From positions 930,001 to 994,000 of the forward strand of contig NC_035796.1 of assembly GCF_001653235.2 (NCBI RefSeq): 64,000 nt of DNA. The letters run 5' to 3'. Position 1 is the stretch's first letter. The number at the start of each line of letters is the position of its first letter. Below the pieces are notes generated by a model, which worked only from the letters and a program-made list of their open reading frames with translations, did no database searches and was not told where the DNA came from. The DNA comes from Pochonia chlamydosporia 170 (lineage: Eukaryota; Ascomycota; Sordariomycetes; Hypocreales; Clavicipitaceae). This document shows positions 21,684-31,879 of the stretch, one piece after another. The position numbers were made by a program, and so were the translations under genes.

Positions 21684-22517
21684 TCAAGGTAACCTTTGCC
21701 CTTGTCTCGTTGCCTGCCCAACAAGAGAGTTCGTCGTATCGTCTGCGTAGCGTTTATACGCAATAATATATCTCTCATCCGCGCTCCAAGTATCCTGGAC
21801 GCTCTTCCGAGTGACAATGGCATTATACCACTTGGCCCAGCGTTGCCAAACAGCATCTCCATCATCCTGGGGAATACCCAGCCCACCTGATTTGTAGTGA
21901 TCCAGCAACCAAAGTCGTTTTGCCCACGGTGCCAAACTGATATCCACCAAGCTGATTTGCTCGCCCAAGAACCACGGCCCATCAGGATCCATCTGCTCCG
22001 TCAGTGTTCGAATATGGCCGTGAAAGTCGGCACGAGCCTGCCCAATGCTATACGGCTTCTCTGGAGTATGCTGCAGAAACTTGTAAAACGCCGGGATGAT
22101 CCTGGTGCTGATGTGATCGATCCACAACCGAGCCCGGGCTTTTTCGTAGGGATCTGACGGAAGCAAACGACGGCCATACTTGGCTTCATCTGAATATGCG
22201 TCCTCTAAGTACTCGCAGATCACCAAGCTCTCATACAATGGCTTCTGGTCCTTCCCTTCCGAACCAACCGGCACGGCAAGTGTTGGCACCAAACCGCGAG
22301 GATTCATGGCTAGGAAATCGGCTTCCTTCTTGTACGGATTGATCTCAACGTACTGATGAGGAATTTCCTTCTCACAAAGTGTAATCCATGCTCGCTGAAC
22401 GAAGGGGCAGAACCATCCGCCGTATAGTTTGAGTGGATGTTCTGAGGCATGGCGGGCGGCTAGCTCGGCAGCGGCTCCGGAAGGTTCTGGAGGAAGCGAA
22501 GTGTCAACGTCGGCCAT
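21684..22517 (-). CDS. Omega-type glutathione S-transferase
   Basis: Single-exon gene of 277 residues. The thioredoxin-fold N-terminal domain (about 28-110) opens with 'LKLYGGWFCPFVQRAWI', where Cys37-Pro-Phe is the active-site motif of omega-class GSTs; 'PRGLVPTLAVP' supplies the cis-Pro and 'YESLVICEYLED' the glutathione-binding Glu-Ser. The all-helical C-terminal domain follows (about 130-250), with 'DGPWFLGEQISLVDISLAPW'. Omega GSTs reduce mixed disulfides and dehydroascorbate and carry out thiol-transfer rather than conjugation; in fungi they act in oxidative stress. No targeting signal is evident, so cytosolic. Confidence 0.92.
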   Translation of the reverse strand: MADVDTSLPPEPSGAAAELAARHASEHPLKLYGGWFCPFVQRAWITLCEKEIPHQYVEINPYKKEADFLAMNPRGLVPTLAVPVGSEGKDQKPLYESLVICEYLEDAYSDEAKYGRRLLPSDPYEKARARLWIDHISTRIIPAFYKFLQHTPEKPYSIGQARADFHGHIRTLTEQMDPDGPWFLGEQISLVDISLAPWAKRLWLLDHYKSGGLGIPQDDGDAVWQRWAKWYNAIVTRKSVQDTWSADERYIIAYKRYADDTTNSLVGQATRQGQRLP

Positions 22518-23347
22518 AACTTATTGAATCAATGTCCAGTGTTTGGAGATGGCTGGGATTGAGAAACGATGCGTGAGTGAAGTTGTATGCGTTGGAATGA
22601 CGTGATAGTTCCATCAATGCGAAACCCCGCCTCCCCGCAACTAGCCTCTTAATCGACCTACACCAAGTTATTGTTAAGGTATCATTGATTTTGTAGGGTG
22701 ACCAATTGCAAAGCATATTTCTACTTAAATCATACAAAAAGAGGGTGTGATGAGTTGGAGCATCTTAAAGTCTTGGATATAGACCTTGATAGTACTGTAG
22801 CTTTGCGCAATCACGTATGTCAAATGTTATGTAATTGACACCATGAACATGCCCAGTATTGGAGTTGGCCCAGTCTTGGTCTCCAACTTTCCTGTATTGC
22901 TAGGTTAATGCTCATTCTGTTTTATACCATTAATCTTCGTTCCGGAGGTCGACACTGCAAAAGAATTTGACACTTCTAAGCCCGGTTCATCAATGAGTCC
23001 CGACGGGGCTCAACTTGCCGAAATGCCCACTGGGCTCAAATGGTATCTGAGGTGAAGTAAATCTGAGAAAATATTGAAATTAATTGAAAAACATTCTCTC
23101 GCATTCCATCGTTGGGTGGACGTTTGATTCACTGCCCGTGAATGCTCGGCAACATTCACTGCTCCTCTTGCTGCTCCTTATATCAGATGGAACGGACCAA
23201 TACCTCGACTCGTCCAATACTCTTCCCTTCCCTTCAAACACACAAACTTCGTTTATTTGGCACCCATCCTTTCATCTCGTCTCTATATTAACAGTCTTTT
23301 CTTCCATAAAACAGCCATTGTTGAATCCCACGACTCATCCATCTACA
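22518..23347. other. Divergent promoter region
   Basis: Between the GST gene (minus) and the HerA-like ATPase gene (plus). A frame open from 23084 runs in phase into the ATPase coding sequence and would add 88 residues, including seven consecutive Leu; I take it as leader sequence. Confidence 0.45.
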
Positions 23348-25088
23348 ATGGAAGGGACAAACGACTCCAATGTGGCCAGAAAGCAGTTCGGCCTGCTTCG
23401 CCCAGATTCAAAAGTCTTGGACGAGAATGAGATAGGTAGTACACCTGTATTCACCGAAGCTGTCAGACAGCATGGGAATGACAGCTCCAAGTCGGCGGAA
23501 CCAACTTTTACCCAGTATGGGCTGCTGGGAGGCATTGATGCCAAGCTTCGGGCAAACCAGGACTTTGAGAGCACACCCGATGTTGAGGATGATCCTCGCG
23601 TATATTACAACATCAAAGCTCCTTCCAGCATCTTCATCTGTGGTTGTCAAGGCTCGGGCAAAAGCCATACCTTGAGCTGCTTGCTGGAGAACTGCCTCAT
23701 CCCATCGGCCGCGAACACGTTGCCTAGACCTCTGACCGGCATCGTCTTTCACTATGACCCCTTTTTCTCCGGTGCCAGAGGTGAGCCCTGCGAAGCGGCC
23801 TTTATTTCATCGGACAAGGACGTGAAAGTGAGGGTACTATGTCCTCCCACCAATGTACAAAATATCAGAGTACGTGGACCAAAGTATAGAATGTACGACA
23901 GGTTGTATTCTGACTGCAAAATAGGATTTGTACGGGAAACTGCCTAATGTCGAGGTGCAAGTGCTTCGCATTAGCCAGGAAGATCTCAATACGAAAAGAA
24001 TGCTGGACCTCATGGCCGTCAATTCCATCCAAGGGGGAGGCATGCCACTCTATTTGCACGTTGTGACTCGTATTTTGAGAGATCTCAGAACTCAGCAACA
24101 ACAAAATGGCGGCACTTTCGATTACAGAGCGTTCCGGAGAGCTATTGAGTTGGAAGGGCTTACTCCCGGACAGAAAGCGCCTCTTGAGCAAAGACTTGAC
24201 ACGCTTGAAAGCTTCATGGCCAAGGAACATGTTGCTCGGAACTGGTTTGGTACGAAGAAGACGACATCCGAAATTACCGCGACGACGTGGGAGCCAAAGG
24301 CAAGAAACGATTGAATAGGTGCAAGTGGGTGATCTACGCTAACTTGTACATACACCTGTTTCTAGGCCGGTCAACTTACAATTGTCGATCTATCTTGTCC
24401 CTGTGTGACTGCAGAGTCTGCGTGTGCTTTGTTCAATATTTGCTTGAGCCTCTTTCTGGAGAAGCAATCGCATGATATCGGGCGAGTCGTTGCGCTTGAC
24501 GAGGCACACAAGTATATGACGGACAGCGCTGAATGTCAAACTCTGACGGAATCTTTGTTGTCTACAATTCGACTGCAGAGACATCTTGGGGCTCGCATCA
24601 TCATTGCTACCCAGGAGCCTACAGTCTCACCCAAGCTGTTGGATCTTTGCTCAGTCACCCTCGTACACCGCTTCACTTCTCCGAGCTGGCTGTCTACGAT
24701 TAAAAAACACTTGGCAGGTGCAATGCCGGGAAACAGGCTTGGTTCAGGAGAAGACGAACAAGACGAAGAAGACAGGGCCGCTGAGAAGAAAAAACTTGAC
24801 CATCAAAACGAACTTTTGGACCGAATCGTTGCACTTCGTCAAGGTGAAGCGCTCATGTTCTGCCCGAGTGCTGTTGTTGGCGTCAAGAAGCCTAAAAGAG
24901 CTGAAGATGTCGATCAAATTACTGATGGATTTGCGAAATGGAGCATTGAGCAGAACGACAAGGCAAAGAAGAACGCTACGGATGGCGAACCTACCCATGG
25001 GCTGGCTCACCTCAGCAGTGGAATTATGAAGATTCGCATCAGGGAACGAATCACTGAAGATGGAGGGAAGAGTGTCATGGCTGGCTAA
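23348..25088 (+). CDS. HerA/VirB4-like P-loop ATPase
   Basis: Three exons, 23348-23869, 23925-24299 and 24366-25088, give 539 residues. Intron 1 (55 nt) has GTACGT and ATAG ends. Intron 2 (66 nt) must start with GC (AAG|GCAAGA) to avoid a TGA and keep phase; a CTAAC branch site and TTTCTAG acceptor support it. Walker A is GCQGSGKSHT (99-108). Walker B is VVALDEAH (340-347), whose Asp-Glu plus the late 'GARIIIATQEP' strand-sensor segment are the marks of ASCE ATPases of the HerA-FtsK type, a group best known for pumping DNA or protein. A charged linker (about 425-450) follows. In fungi such proteins are annotated only as P-loop ATPases; substrate and role are unknown. The start is placed at 23348, where compositional coding character begins. 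Confidence 0.8.
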
Positions 25089-26134
25089 AAGGCAGAGGAT
25101 GGAATGTTAGGTGATGTCGGATAGAGATCATGAAGGGAAATAGTCACCACTCTGGGGTAATTGGCAGATAATCAATGTAGCAGTAGCTAACGCAAATGTA
25201 AAGAGGATCGGAAAGTACTGTCTCTAAGTGAACAGAATTTGTCGACTTCAACCCTACCCGGTCTTCCATTGGCTATCAAACACCCTGCATGAAAATATTG
25301 ATATGGCTTGTGGTTGGGCGCCATCATGATGCAACTAAGACGGCACGTTGCTGGCATGTTCGGTAATGAACGATCAATTTGGCCGAGTTAGAGCGAAAGC
25401 TGCCTGGTGAGAGACTTGGACTGTCCAATGTTTTCTTTCAAGAGGTTCATTTGATATGACCAACATAGTCTGTTGACCGCATGTTAAATTTTGAGTAACC
25501 ATAAGCAGACAAAATCATGACCAACTGCTTCAATGCTCACCCCAACCTCCTCCACCGACTGAACATAACAATGCAGCAAAGCCCGTGCGTGCTGACAGCG
25601 CAGCTATACGGGATCCAGATTACATGTATCATTTGCCCGAAGTGATCGGCACATCCTCTCCGGCAGTCTTGGCCGATGTAATGTCAGATCTTAGCGGAGC
25701 GAGCTCCCTGCACACATCCGCTACAAGAGCACTCCCGCCATCATGTACGAAGGGTCAAGTATTTTTAGGCCCCTTTAATCCTGCGAGTGACAACGAATAC
25801 TCAGCCATTGGCGCCCGGCGGTTGGTTGTTGTGAGACATAGTGGCCGATGCTCCTCGTATTGGTGTCAGTCGGCCGCTGCAACCCTCAAGCTCCGCCTCT
25901 TTGGACTTTGACTCTTGCAACAACCAACACCAAAGTGTCATCGGCGACGTCACTGTTTTGTTGTCAGATGAGAATTTGTACGGAATCCATCTTCATCATC
26001 TTCACTGGGTGTAACATGAATTCGTGTATATAAAAACTTGCAATTGCTGCTTCACTATACTCCCATCATCCCTCATCTCACCAAACATCATCACGTACTC
26101 AACCACACTCCCACTCACAATTCCAACCGCCAAA
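25089..26134. other. Intergenic, no gene seen
   Basis: 3' flank of the ATPase gene and promoter of the DUF7907 gene. A 108-codon frame at 25585-25911 shows no family features. Confidence 0.45.
26027..26036 (+). promoter_or_regulatory. TATA box of the DUF7907 gene
   Basis: TATATAAAAA lies 99 nt before the start codon at 26135, a typical distance for a fungal TATA element given a short leader. It also argues against the in-frame upstream start at 26024. Confidence 0.55.
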
Positions 26135-26818
26135 ATGCGCTCCATCCTCCTCACCCTCATTATGAGCTTAGCCTCAGCGTCCCCCATCACACCAGCATAC
26201 CCCGAAACCACCACATCCAAAGGCTTCCGGCTCGTCGTCAACGTCACAGATCCCTCCCGCGACTTCAACCCCCCCATCCACAACACATACATCACAGGCA
26301 GCCACGTCGGCACCCTCAACGACGCCGTCATCCCCAACGAGGACAAGAAGCACGCCCGCATCTTCTTCGTCAACGGGACCCAGGACGAAGCCAACGCCGA
26401 CAAGGCCACCACCATCTGGGCCGACTGGGACACCTACCGCAGCTGGAAGCTCAACCTGGAGTCCCCCTCGCAGACGCTCTCCGGCGCATTCATGTCCGGC
26501 GGCGAGGGCACCGTAGGAGCCGGAATCAGACACTACAAGAGTCCGTATGCGTTTCTCACGCCAGAGACGTATGTTGCTTGTCGTCAGGTGCTTCCCATTG
26601 GGGGTGAGCAGGTCGTCATCAAGCAGGCCAAGACTACGTACCCGACAAACGGGTCGCCTAATTACAATATTCCCAAGGACTGTGCTCCCGTTCGGCTGCT
26701 GTCTGAGTGTGCTGAGCTGCTGCCTCTTTCTCCTGATGCGAGGTTCAACTATAGGTTTGCGGTGGAGTCTCAGTGCTACAAGGACGTGAGGGGGATTGAC
26801 TGGACCAAGTACATGTAA
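26135..26818 (+). CDS. Secreted DUF7907-type protein
   Basis: Intronless, 227 residues. A signal peptide is clear: Arg2, a hydrophobic core 'ILLTLIMSLASA' and a small-residue cleavage region near residue 16-18. The mature part begins 'SKGFRLVVNVTDPSRDF', and matches the DUF7907 pattern of fungal secreted proteins (FRLVVNVTD..., 'HNTYITGSHVGTLNDAV', a 'FFVNGT' strand). Two N-glycosylation sequons (NVT, NGT) and three or four Cys near the C-terminus fit secretion. Function is unknown; proteins of this type are candidate extracellular or effector-like proteins. The coding sequence is strongly C-biased at third positions, so a 189-codon frame in another phase overlaps it and should be ignored. 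Confidence 0.85.
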   Translation: MRSILLTLIMSLASASPITPAYPETTTSKGFRLVVNVTDPSRDFNPPIHNTYITGSHVGTLNDAVIPNEDKKHARIFFVNGTQDEANADKATTIWADWDTYRSWKLNLESPSQTLSGAFMSGGEGTVGAGIRHYKSPYAFLTPETYVACRQVLPIGGEQVVIKQAKTTYPTNGSPNYNIPKDCAPVRLLSECAELLPLSPDARFNYRFAVESQCYKDVRGIDWTKYM

Positions 26819-27177
26819 TTTGGATCAATATGAGGGTGAGTATTTGAGCAAAGCCAATGAATATGGGCTATAGCTCTGGGTAGGACATATCGGGTTGCTT
26901 TCGTTGCTGGTGTGGACTAATGAGGCCCCGAGGTAGAATAGTGCTACCGAGGAAGTGCTACGTAATGAATAATTAGATTGTCGAATTAGTTTAAAACACC
27001 AGCGTAGACTATTTGAATGCATTTATTTCCGTAAGCTTCGATGGATTTCGGGAAACGAGACCCTGCCAATAGATGTACGGGATGAAGTGAAAGACCACTG
27101 GTGGCTATACATGCTTAACACAGACGTTTGCTTTGCAACGTAAAAACAAGTAACTGCAATACCAGCCTCCCGAGGAA
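26819..27177. other. Intergenic between convergent genes
   Basis: 3' flanks of the DUF7907 gene (plus) and DUF7730 gene (minus). AT-rich, no gene seen. Confidence 0.45.
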
Positions 27178-28628
27178 TTACATAATGATAAACCCATCCG
27201 CCGGAATATGTGATCTTAGATGCGGAACGCCCAAGTAATCCCAGAAAAGATTACTGTCAACACCTTCCTTGATCAAATAGTAGGTATAACGGTCATCGCC
27301 TTCATCCTGCCAGTCTCTTGGATTAGATGCAAAGCCAGCACACGAGCTTTGCTCACCACTAGGTATTGTTTCGTCGCCCTTTGGTGATAAAGGACAACGT
27401 AGCCAAACGGTATAGCGCCCATCCTCCATTGGCGCTTCCAACGCTATTTCCCCTTGGCGCGCCGCTCTGCGGATATCGACAAACACGTTGTAGGGAAGCT
27501 CAACAACCACAGGCCGTTTCTGTGGCCGCGGGAGACGCACCACCGCCTCGGCGATGGGCTGGAGGAGCAAACGGTTAATCTCTTCCAACGCAAGTCGGGG
27601 TTGTACAGACCAATCGAGATAAAGAGCGCCAGTAAAAGTGAGAACCAAGCTACGCAAATTAGGGCAGGCGTCGCCAATTCGAGAAAGGTGAGAAGCCATC
27701 TTCTGTCGATCAGCAGCCCGGCGACGGTCTGATTCAAGGTCGCGCTGGAGGTTTCGGCTTGAACTTGGAAGTCGACCGAAAAGCAGAAGGTCCCAGGTTA
27801 GCTCGAGAGATGTGATAGTGGCAAGGCGCTCTGGAAGGATTAAGTGACGAGTTCGAGGACCGGGGCAGAACAAGGCATCTAAGACGGCCTGACTCGCAAT
27901 GAAAAATGTGTTTGTAGAGTAAAGCACATTGATACCTTCCACATAACTTTGATGTTTTAGTTAAAGGTAGTAAGCCACAAGAGTACATATGCATTAACTT
28001 ACGCCTGCCGGCAAGTCAGTAACCATCCCATAGCGTTAATCGCACATCCAGAGCAGACGCCTGTCGATGCATCAAGTGACCAGAGATGGCAACATCCCGC
28101 ATCACCACGCATGCACGTATCGTCCATGGGATACCGATATCCACGGCGGCCCTTTGTTAAGTCGGCAAATGGCAATGACCGGTGGCATACGGAGCTCCAC
28201 CACCTCCAGACCTTTGGTGCGGTGTAATCTCTGGCAGCGTACCAGCTCAGTGGTGCTCTTCCATGGTCATGTTCGTCGTCTCCACGGCTAGGTTTATCGT
28301 GGGCGTGACCAACGAGTGGGTGGGTGAGCCTTAGATCCAAGTGTAGTGTTCGCTCTCCAAAGATTTCAACTAGCACGAGCCGGCGCAGCTCGGGAAGCAA
28401 ACGTGTGAAGATGAGACTTGATAGGTTCGAGAACATATGCGGATTGCCTTTTGAGTCTTGAGATGTGGCCGGGGTAAGAGGGCGTGGCCGTTCCGGTGGA
28501 AGCAGAGGAAATGCTGCTTCAATGGAGTCGTTCTCTTTGCCTTTAGCGTTGGTAGTTTTTCTGAACTGAAACGGATGCAAAACGGATCGAAGGACGCGGG
28601 AAATCTTGGCTCTCATATCTGTCGTCAT
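27178..28628 (-). CDS. DUF7730 (2EXR/F-box-like) protein
   Basis: Two exons, 28628-28003 and 27946-27178, give 464 residues; the 56-nt intron (GTAAGT, TCAAAG) splits the Ala codon of 'LLTCRQAYVEGINVLYSTN', the hallmark stretch of the DUF7730/2EXR families. Before it are a 'LPELRRLVLVEIFGERTLHLDL' segment resembling the F-box-like start of these proteins and a Cys/Trp-rich region. After it are Leu-rich helices and a 'NLRSLVLTFTGALYLDW' strand. These fungal families are numerous paralogues without a known biochemical role. An in-frame ATG at 28697 would add 23 residues; I chose 28628 because the added part is short and Cys-rich with no family match. Confidence 0.82.
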
Positions 28629-29180
28629 GGCGAATGATGACAGGCAGCCAGCGCACCGGTGTATGTAAAGGCGAAATTGTGACGTCTCCAACAACAAAAT
28701 GCTGGCAAAATCCAGGCCAACATATCTATTACCTACATGTAACTGATTACATGCACGTGCTAGGTCGGCAACGTAATCTCAAGTTGGCAGGCATATATTA
28801 CACCATACATACCGTGCCTACTTTTATTCCATAATTAGTATTCATCGACTTTTATTAAGTGTCCGCACCATAAGCGTCAAGTGCAATGCATCATACAAGG
28901 CATTACATATATACACTGAATGGATGCCAAGGCCACATCAAGCAGGTAACAGTCCAAGCAAGTATATTAATAACTAACTGGTCGACTACAAAGCATAAAG
29001 CCAAGTGCAATAAAATCTCAAAGAATAAGAAATACACAGCTTATAAGCTTGCTTCTGCATTGTTGCTAGTGGTATCAGTTGTAAGAGCACAGCATTGCTC
29101 AAACCTCCAACCCGCTACTTACACCATGCTAACCCGGAAACCTCCAAAAACGCAGGTAAGTAACTATGAATTCCCACAAT
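28629..29180. other. Intergenic
   Basis: AT-rich 5' flank of the DUF7730 gene and 3' flank of the Cys-rich small gene, both minus. No gene seen. Confidence 0.4.
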
Positions 29181-29366
29181 TTAGCTGTAGTGATTGCCTT
29201 CCTTGCATTTCGCACAGACTCTAGTGTTGAGAGGGTTGTATAACGTGTTCTGACAACCACAGGCGCATTTACAACGCACGCCTGGATCTCGACGATCTGC
29301 TTCGCTGGTATCAGCCGTTTTGGAACGGGTCCCAGCTGGAACTGACTTGGTCGCCTGTTGAGTCAT
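29181..29366 (-). CDS. Small Cys-rich protein, 61 residues
   Basis: From the ATG at 29366 the product is 61 residues: a Thr/Ser/Lys-rich first half, then 'CKCACGCQNTLYNPLNTRVC' and 'AKCKEGNHYS' at the end. Seven Cys and a terminal His arranged as CxCxCxC...CxxC...H look like a small zinc-binding or disulfide knuckle. There is no signal peptide, so secretion is unlikely. The open frame continues upstream to 29486, but those 40 residues are unremarkable. I recall similar short fungal hypotheticals, but cannot name a family. Its short size means chance cannot be excluded. Confidence 0.5.
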   Translation of the reverse strand: MTQQATKSVPAGTRSKTADTSEADRRDPGVRCKCACGCQNTLYNPLNTRVCAKCKEGNHYS

Positions 29367-29696
29367 TTTGTTGTAGTGCTTTGATAGAAAAGAGTATTGA
29401 GCTTGGTGTTTAAGGGGCTTGTTAATTGAAGTTGACTGTATAGTATCTTGTACCTGACGTTGAAGACGAGATTTACAAGAGGACACAGCGAGGAAGGTCT
29501 AGAATTATATACTTATTTCTTGACAGTAGTCTCCATAACAGAATTTGATTCACATATACCAACGTAGTTGAATCCCAGCCAAGCAAACTACACACCAAGG
29601 CAGCTATCAACGCACAGCATCAATAACCCATCCCGCATTCCACCATGACGCAGTAACCACAATCTCCCATCAACCCAGACATAACACAATCACGCC
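29367..29696. other. Intergenic
   Basis: 5' flank of the small Cys-rich gene and 3' flank of the GH2 gene. No gene seen. Confidence 0.4.
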
Positions 29697-31879
29697 TCAA
29701 CCTCGTCCAACTCCAACTCGTTTATACCACCCCTCCAAAGCCTCATCGATAATACCCTTCACCTTCTCCGCGCTCAGCTTCTCCTTCCGGTCAAACGTAT
29801 ACAACCCATTAACCTCCTGCTCGATATCCGACCTAAAATCCACCATCATCGTCAGCAGTGAAAGCACAAGGTCAAAAGCAGCACTTACAACTGCGTATAC
29901 ACAAAGGCACAGCAATGTCCACCGTCCGTCACCGCCCTCACCAACTTCTCAAACCTAGCCAAAAGATCCGAAGAGTCCTTCGCCGTAGTATATCCCCAAT
30001 CCCGCTCACTCGCTTCGCCCTTCGACGCCGCAATATTAACACCCCCAAACTCGGTGCACATAATCGGTGCGCCGGGAGTGTGCCTCGCGCCATCGTCACC
30101 CTCAATAGCAGGGACAAACATGTGCCGATCTGCCTTCTTGTCAAGTATGGCGTCTAGGCTGGCACACGTCTTGACCAGTTCAGGACCGTCACTATAGTCA
30201 TGGAACGTGGTTAGATCCGTGTGAACGTGCTCCCATCCACAATTATCGTTAATGCTGCGCGTAGAATCAAGAGTCCTGTACAACGTTAGCTAATCACAGT
30301 CAAGACACATACTGTTGACATGCCTTGTTATAAAGTACAGCGCTCGAATGTGATCGCGCTGCTCGACGCTGTCATGAAGCGCAGTGTACGCCCAGCTTTC
30401 ATTCACGGGCGTCCACGTCACGACCGAGGGATGATTCATGGCCAATTTGACCGACTCAGTCCACTCCTGGTTGAAGCGGTCGACGTACTCGCGACTGAAT
30501 TGGTATGCGTTTGCCATCTCCGCCCACACCAAATACCCGAGTTTATTGGCCCAGTAGTAAAACAAGGGCCCCTCGATCTTCTGGTGTTTTCGACAGCCGT
30601 TGAAGCCCATCTTCTTCGCTAGCTCAATGTCTCGCTTGATCTCGGCAGACGTGCCTGTCATAAAGGTCTCCGGCCAGTAACCCTGGTCGAGGCAGAGGGC
30701 TTGAAAGTACGGCTTGCCGTTGAGGCGCCAGAGGCCATCTCCTTTTTTCCAGTCGATGGATCGCATTCCGGTTGTTGTTTTGACTGTTTCCACGACATGT
30801 CCAGTCGCTTGATCGATAAGTGTAAAGGTAATGTCGTAGAGGAGCGGATGCTCTGGTGACCAAAGTGCCACTCCATCCTTCCAGCAGTCTGTACTGTGCA
30901 AAGGAGCACCATCAAGAACATCCTTTGGTAGACTTGACCTCTGGTTTTCAGAAAGACGCATCCCAAGTTCAATGTCAACCGCGTCCTTGTATCGAGGCAG
31001 CTCCATCCGTTGCGACTTCGACACCACCACATCCCCAAACGAACTCTCAATTTCCACACTCATATCCTGTCCCACCCTTCGACCAAGAACAGCAACATGG
31101 CATTGCAAAACTCCCGAATCTATCTCATTAGATCGAAGCACCGTTCCATACGAGCTATCAGCAATCCTCGCCCGAGGCACAACCTCCAGCCACACCGACT
31201 GCCAAATCCCTCCCGAGGGCGTATAAAAGATACTCTCCGGCTTCGCACCCCAGTACTGCTTGCCCCTCGGCTGAGTCAAATCGCCTGCAGAATCGAACAC
31301 CCGGATCGTAACTCGGTGCTCGCTCGTGCCAGCCTGATCAACTGCATCCGTAATGTCCACATCAAAGGGCACATGGCCGCCTCGATGGCCGCCAATCTCA
31401 CGACTGTTCACCCACACGCGAGCTTCGTAGTCGACCGCTCCAAATCGTAGCAAGAGCCTGTCTCCTCGCCCTTTCTGCTGGCTTGATCGGAGATCAGTAA
31501 TGGTGCGCTCGTACCACAGGACTTCGTGAACACCGCGGTCGTTTATTCCGGAAGCAGGGCACTGGAAGACATATGGGACTTGGATATGGCGCTTGTGATT
31601 GAGAATCTCGGAGCTCTTCTTGAATGCGTTGCCTGATAGAAGCTCTTGGGTGCCTGCGGCGATGCGTTGGGTGATGCTGTCGCTTTCACTGGCGGTTCCA
31701 TCTTTGCCAGTTGCGCTGGCGGCTTTAACAGCGATTTTGTTGGGAAGGCCTGAATCTTGCCAGCGGCTTTGCAATCCTACATCGTTGTCGTCGAAAATGA
31801 AGTCCCATGTGCCGTTGAGCGATTCCCACTGAAGATAGGTTCGCTCAAAGTCCGGGCGAGGATATGACTTGTCTGGCAT
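29697..31879 (-). CDS. GH2 glycosidase, beta-glucuronidase-like
   Basis: Three exons, 31879-30324, 30275-29889 and 29832-29697, give 692 residues. Intron 1 (48 nt) is GC-AG: AAG|GCATGT to TACAG, with a GCTAACG branch site; a nearby GTATGT would break the frame. Intron 2 is 56 nt, GTAAGT to TTTTAG. The N-terminal sugar-binding domain ('LNGTWDFIFDD', 'VPYVFQCPASG', 'WYERT') is followed by an Ig-like domain and a TIM barrel. The acid/base is Glu494 in 'TPVNESW' and the nucleophile is Glu594 in 'CTEFGGVN', as in family GH2. A 'NGCRKHQKIE' motif fits the group. The family hydrolyses terminal beta-glucuronides, galactosides or mannosides; specificity is unproven. No signal peptide is present, suggesting an intracellular enzyme acting on imported sugars. 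Confidence 0.93.

Noticed and set aside
26038..26607. 189-codon plus frame overlapping the DUF7907 gene
   Set aside because: Arg/His/Pro-rich shadow of a C-biased gene; the signal peptide and DUF7907 pattern are in the other frame.
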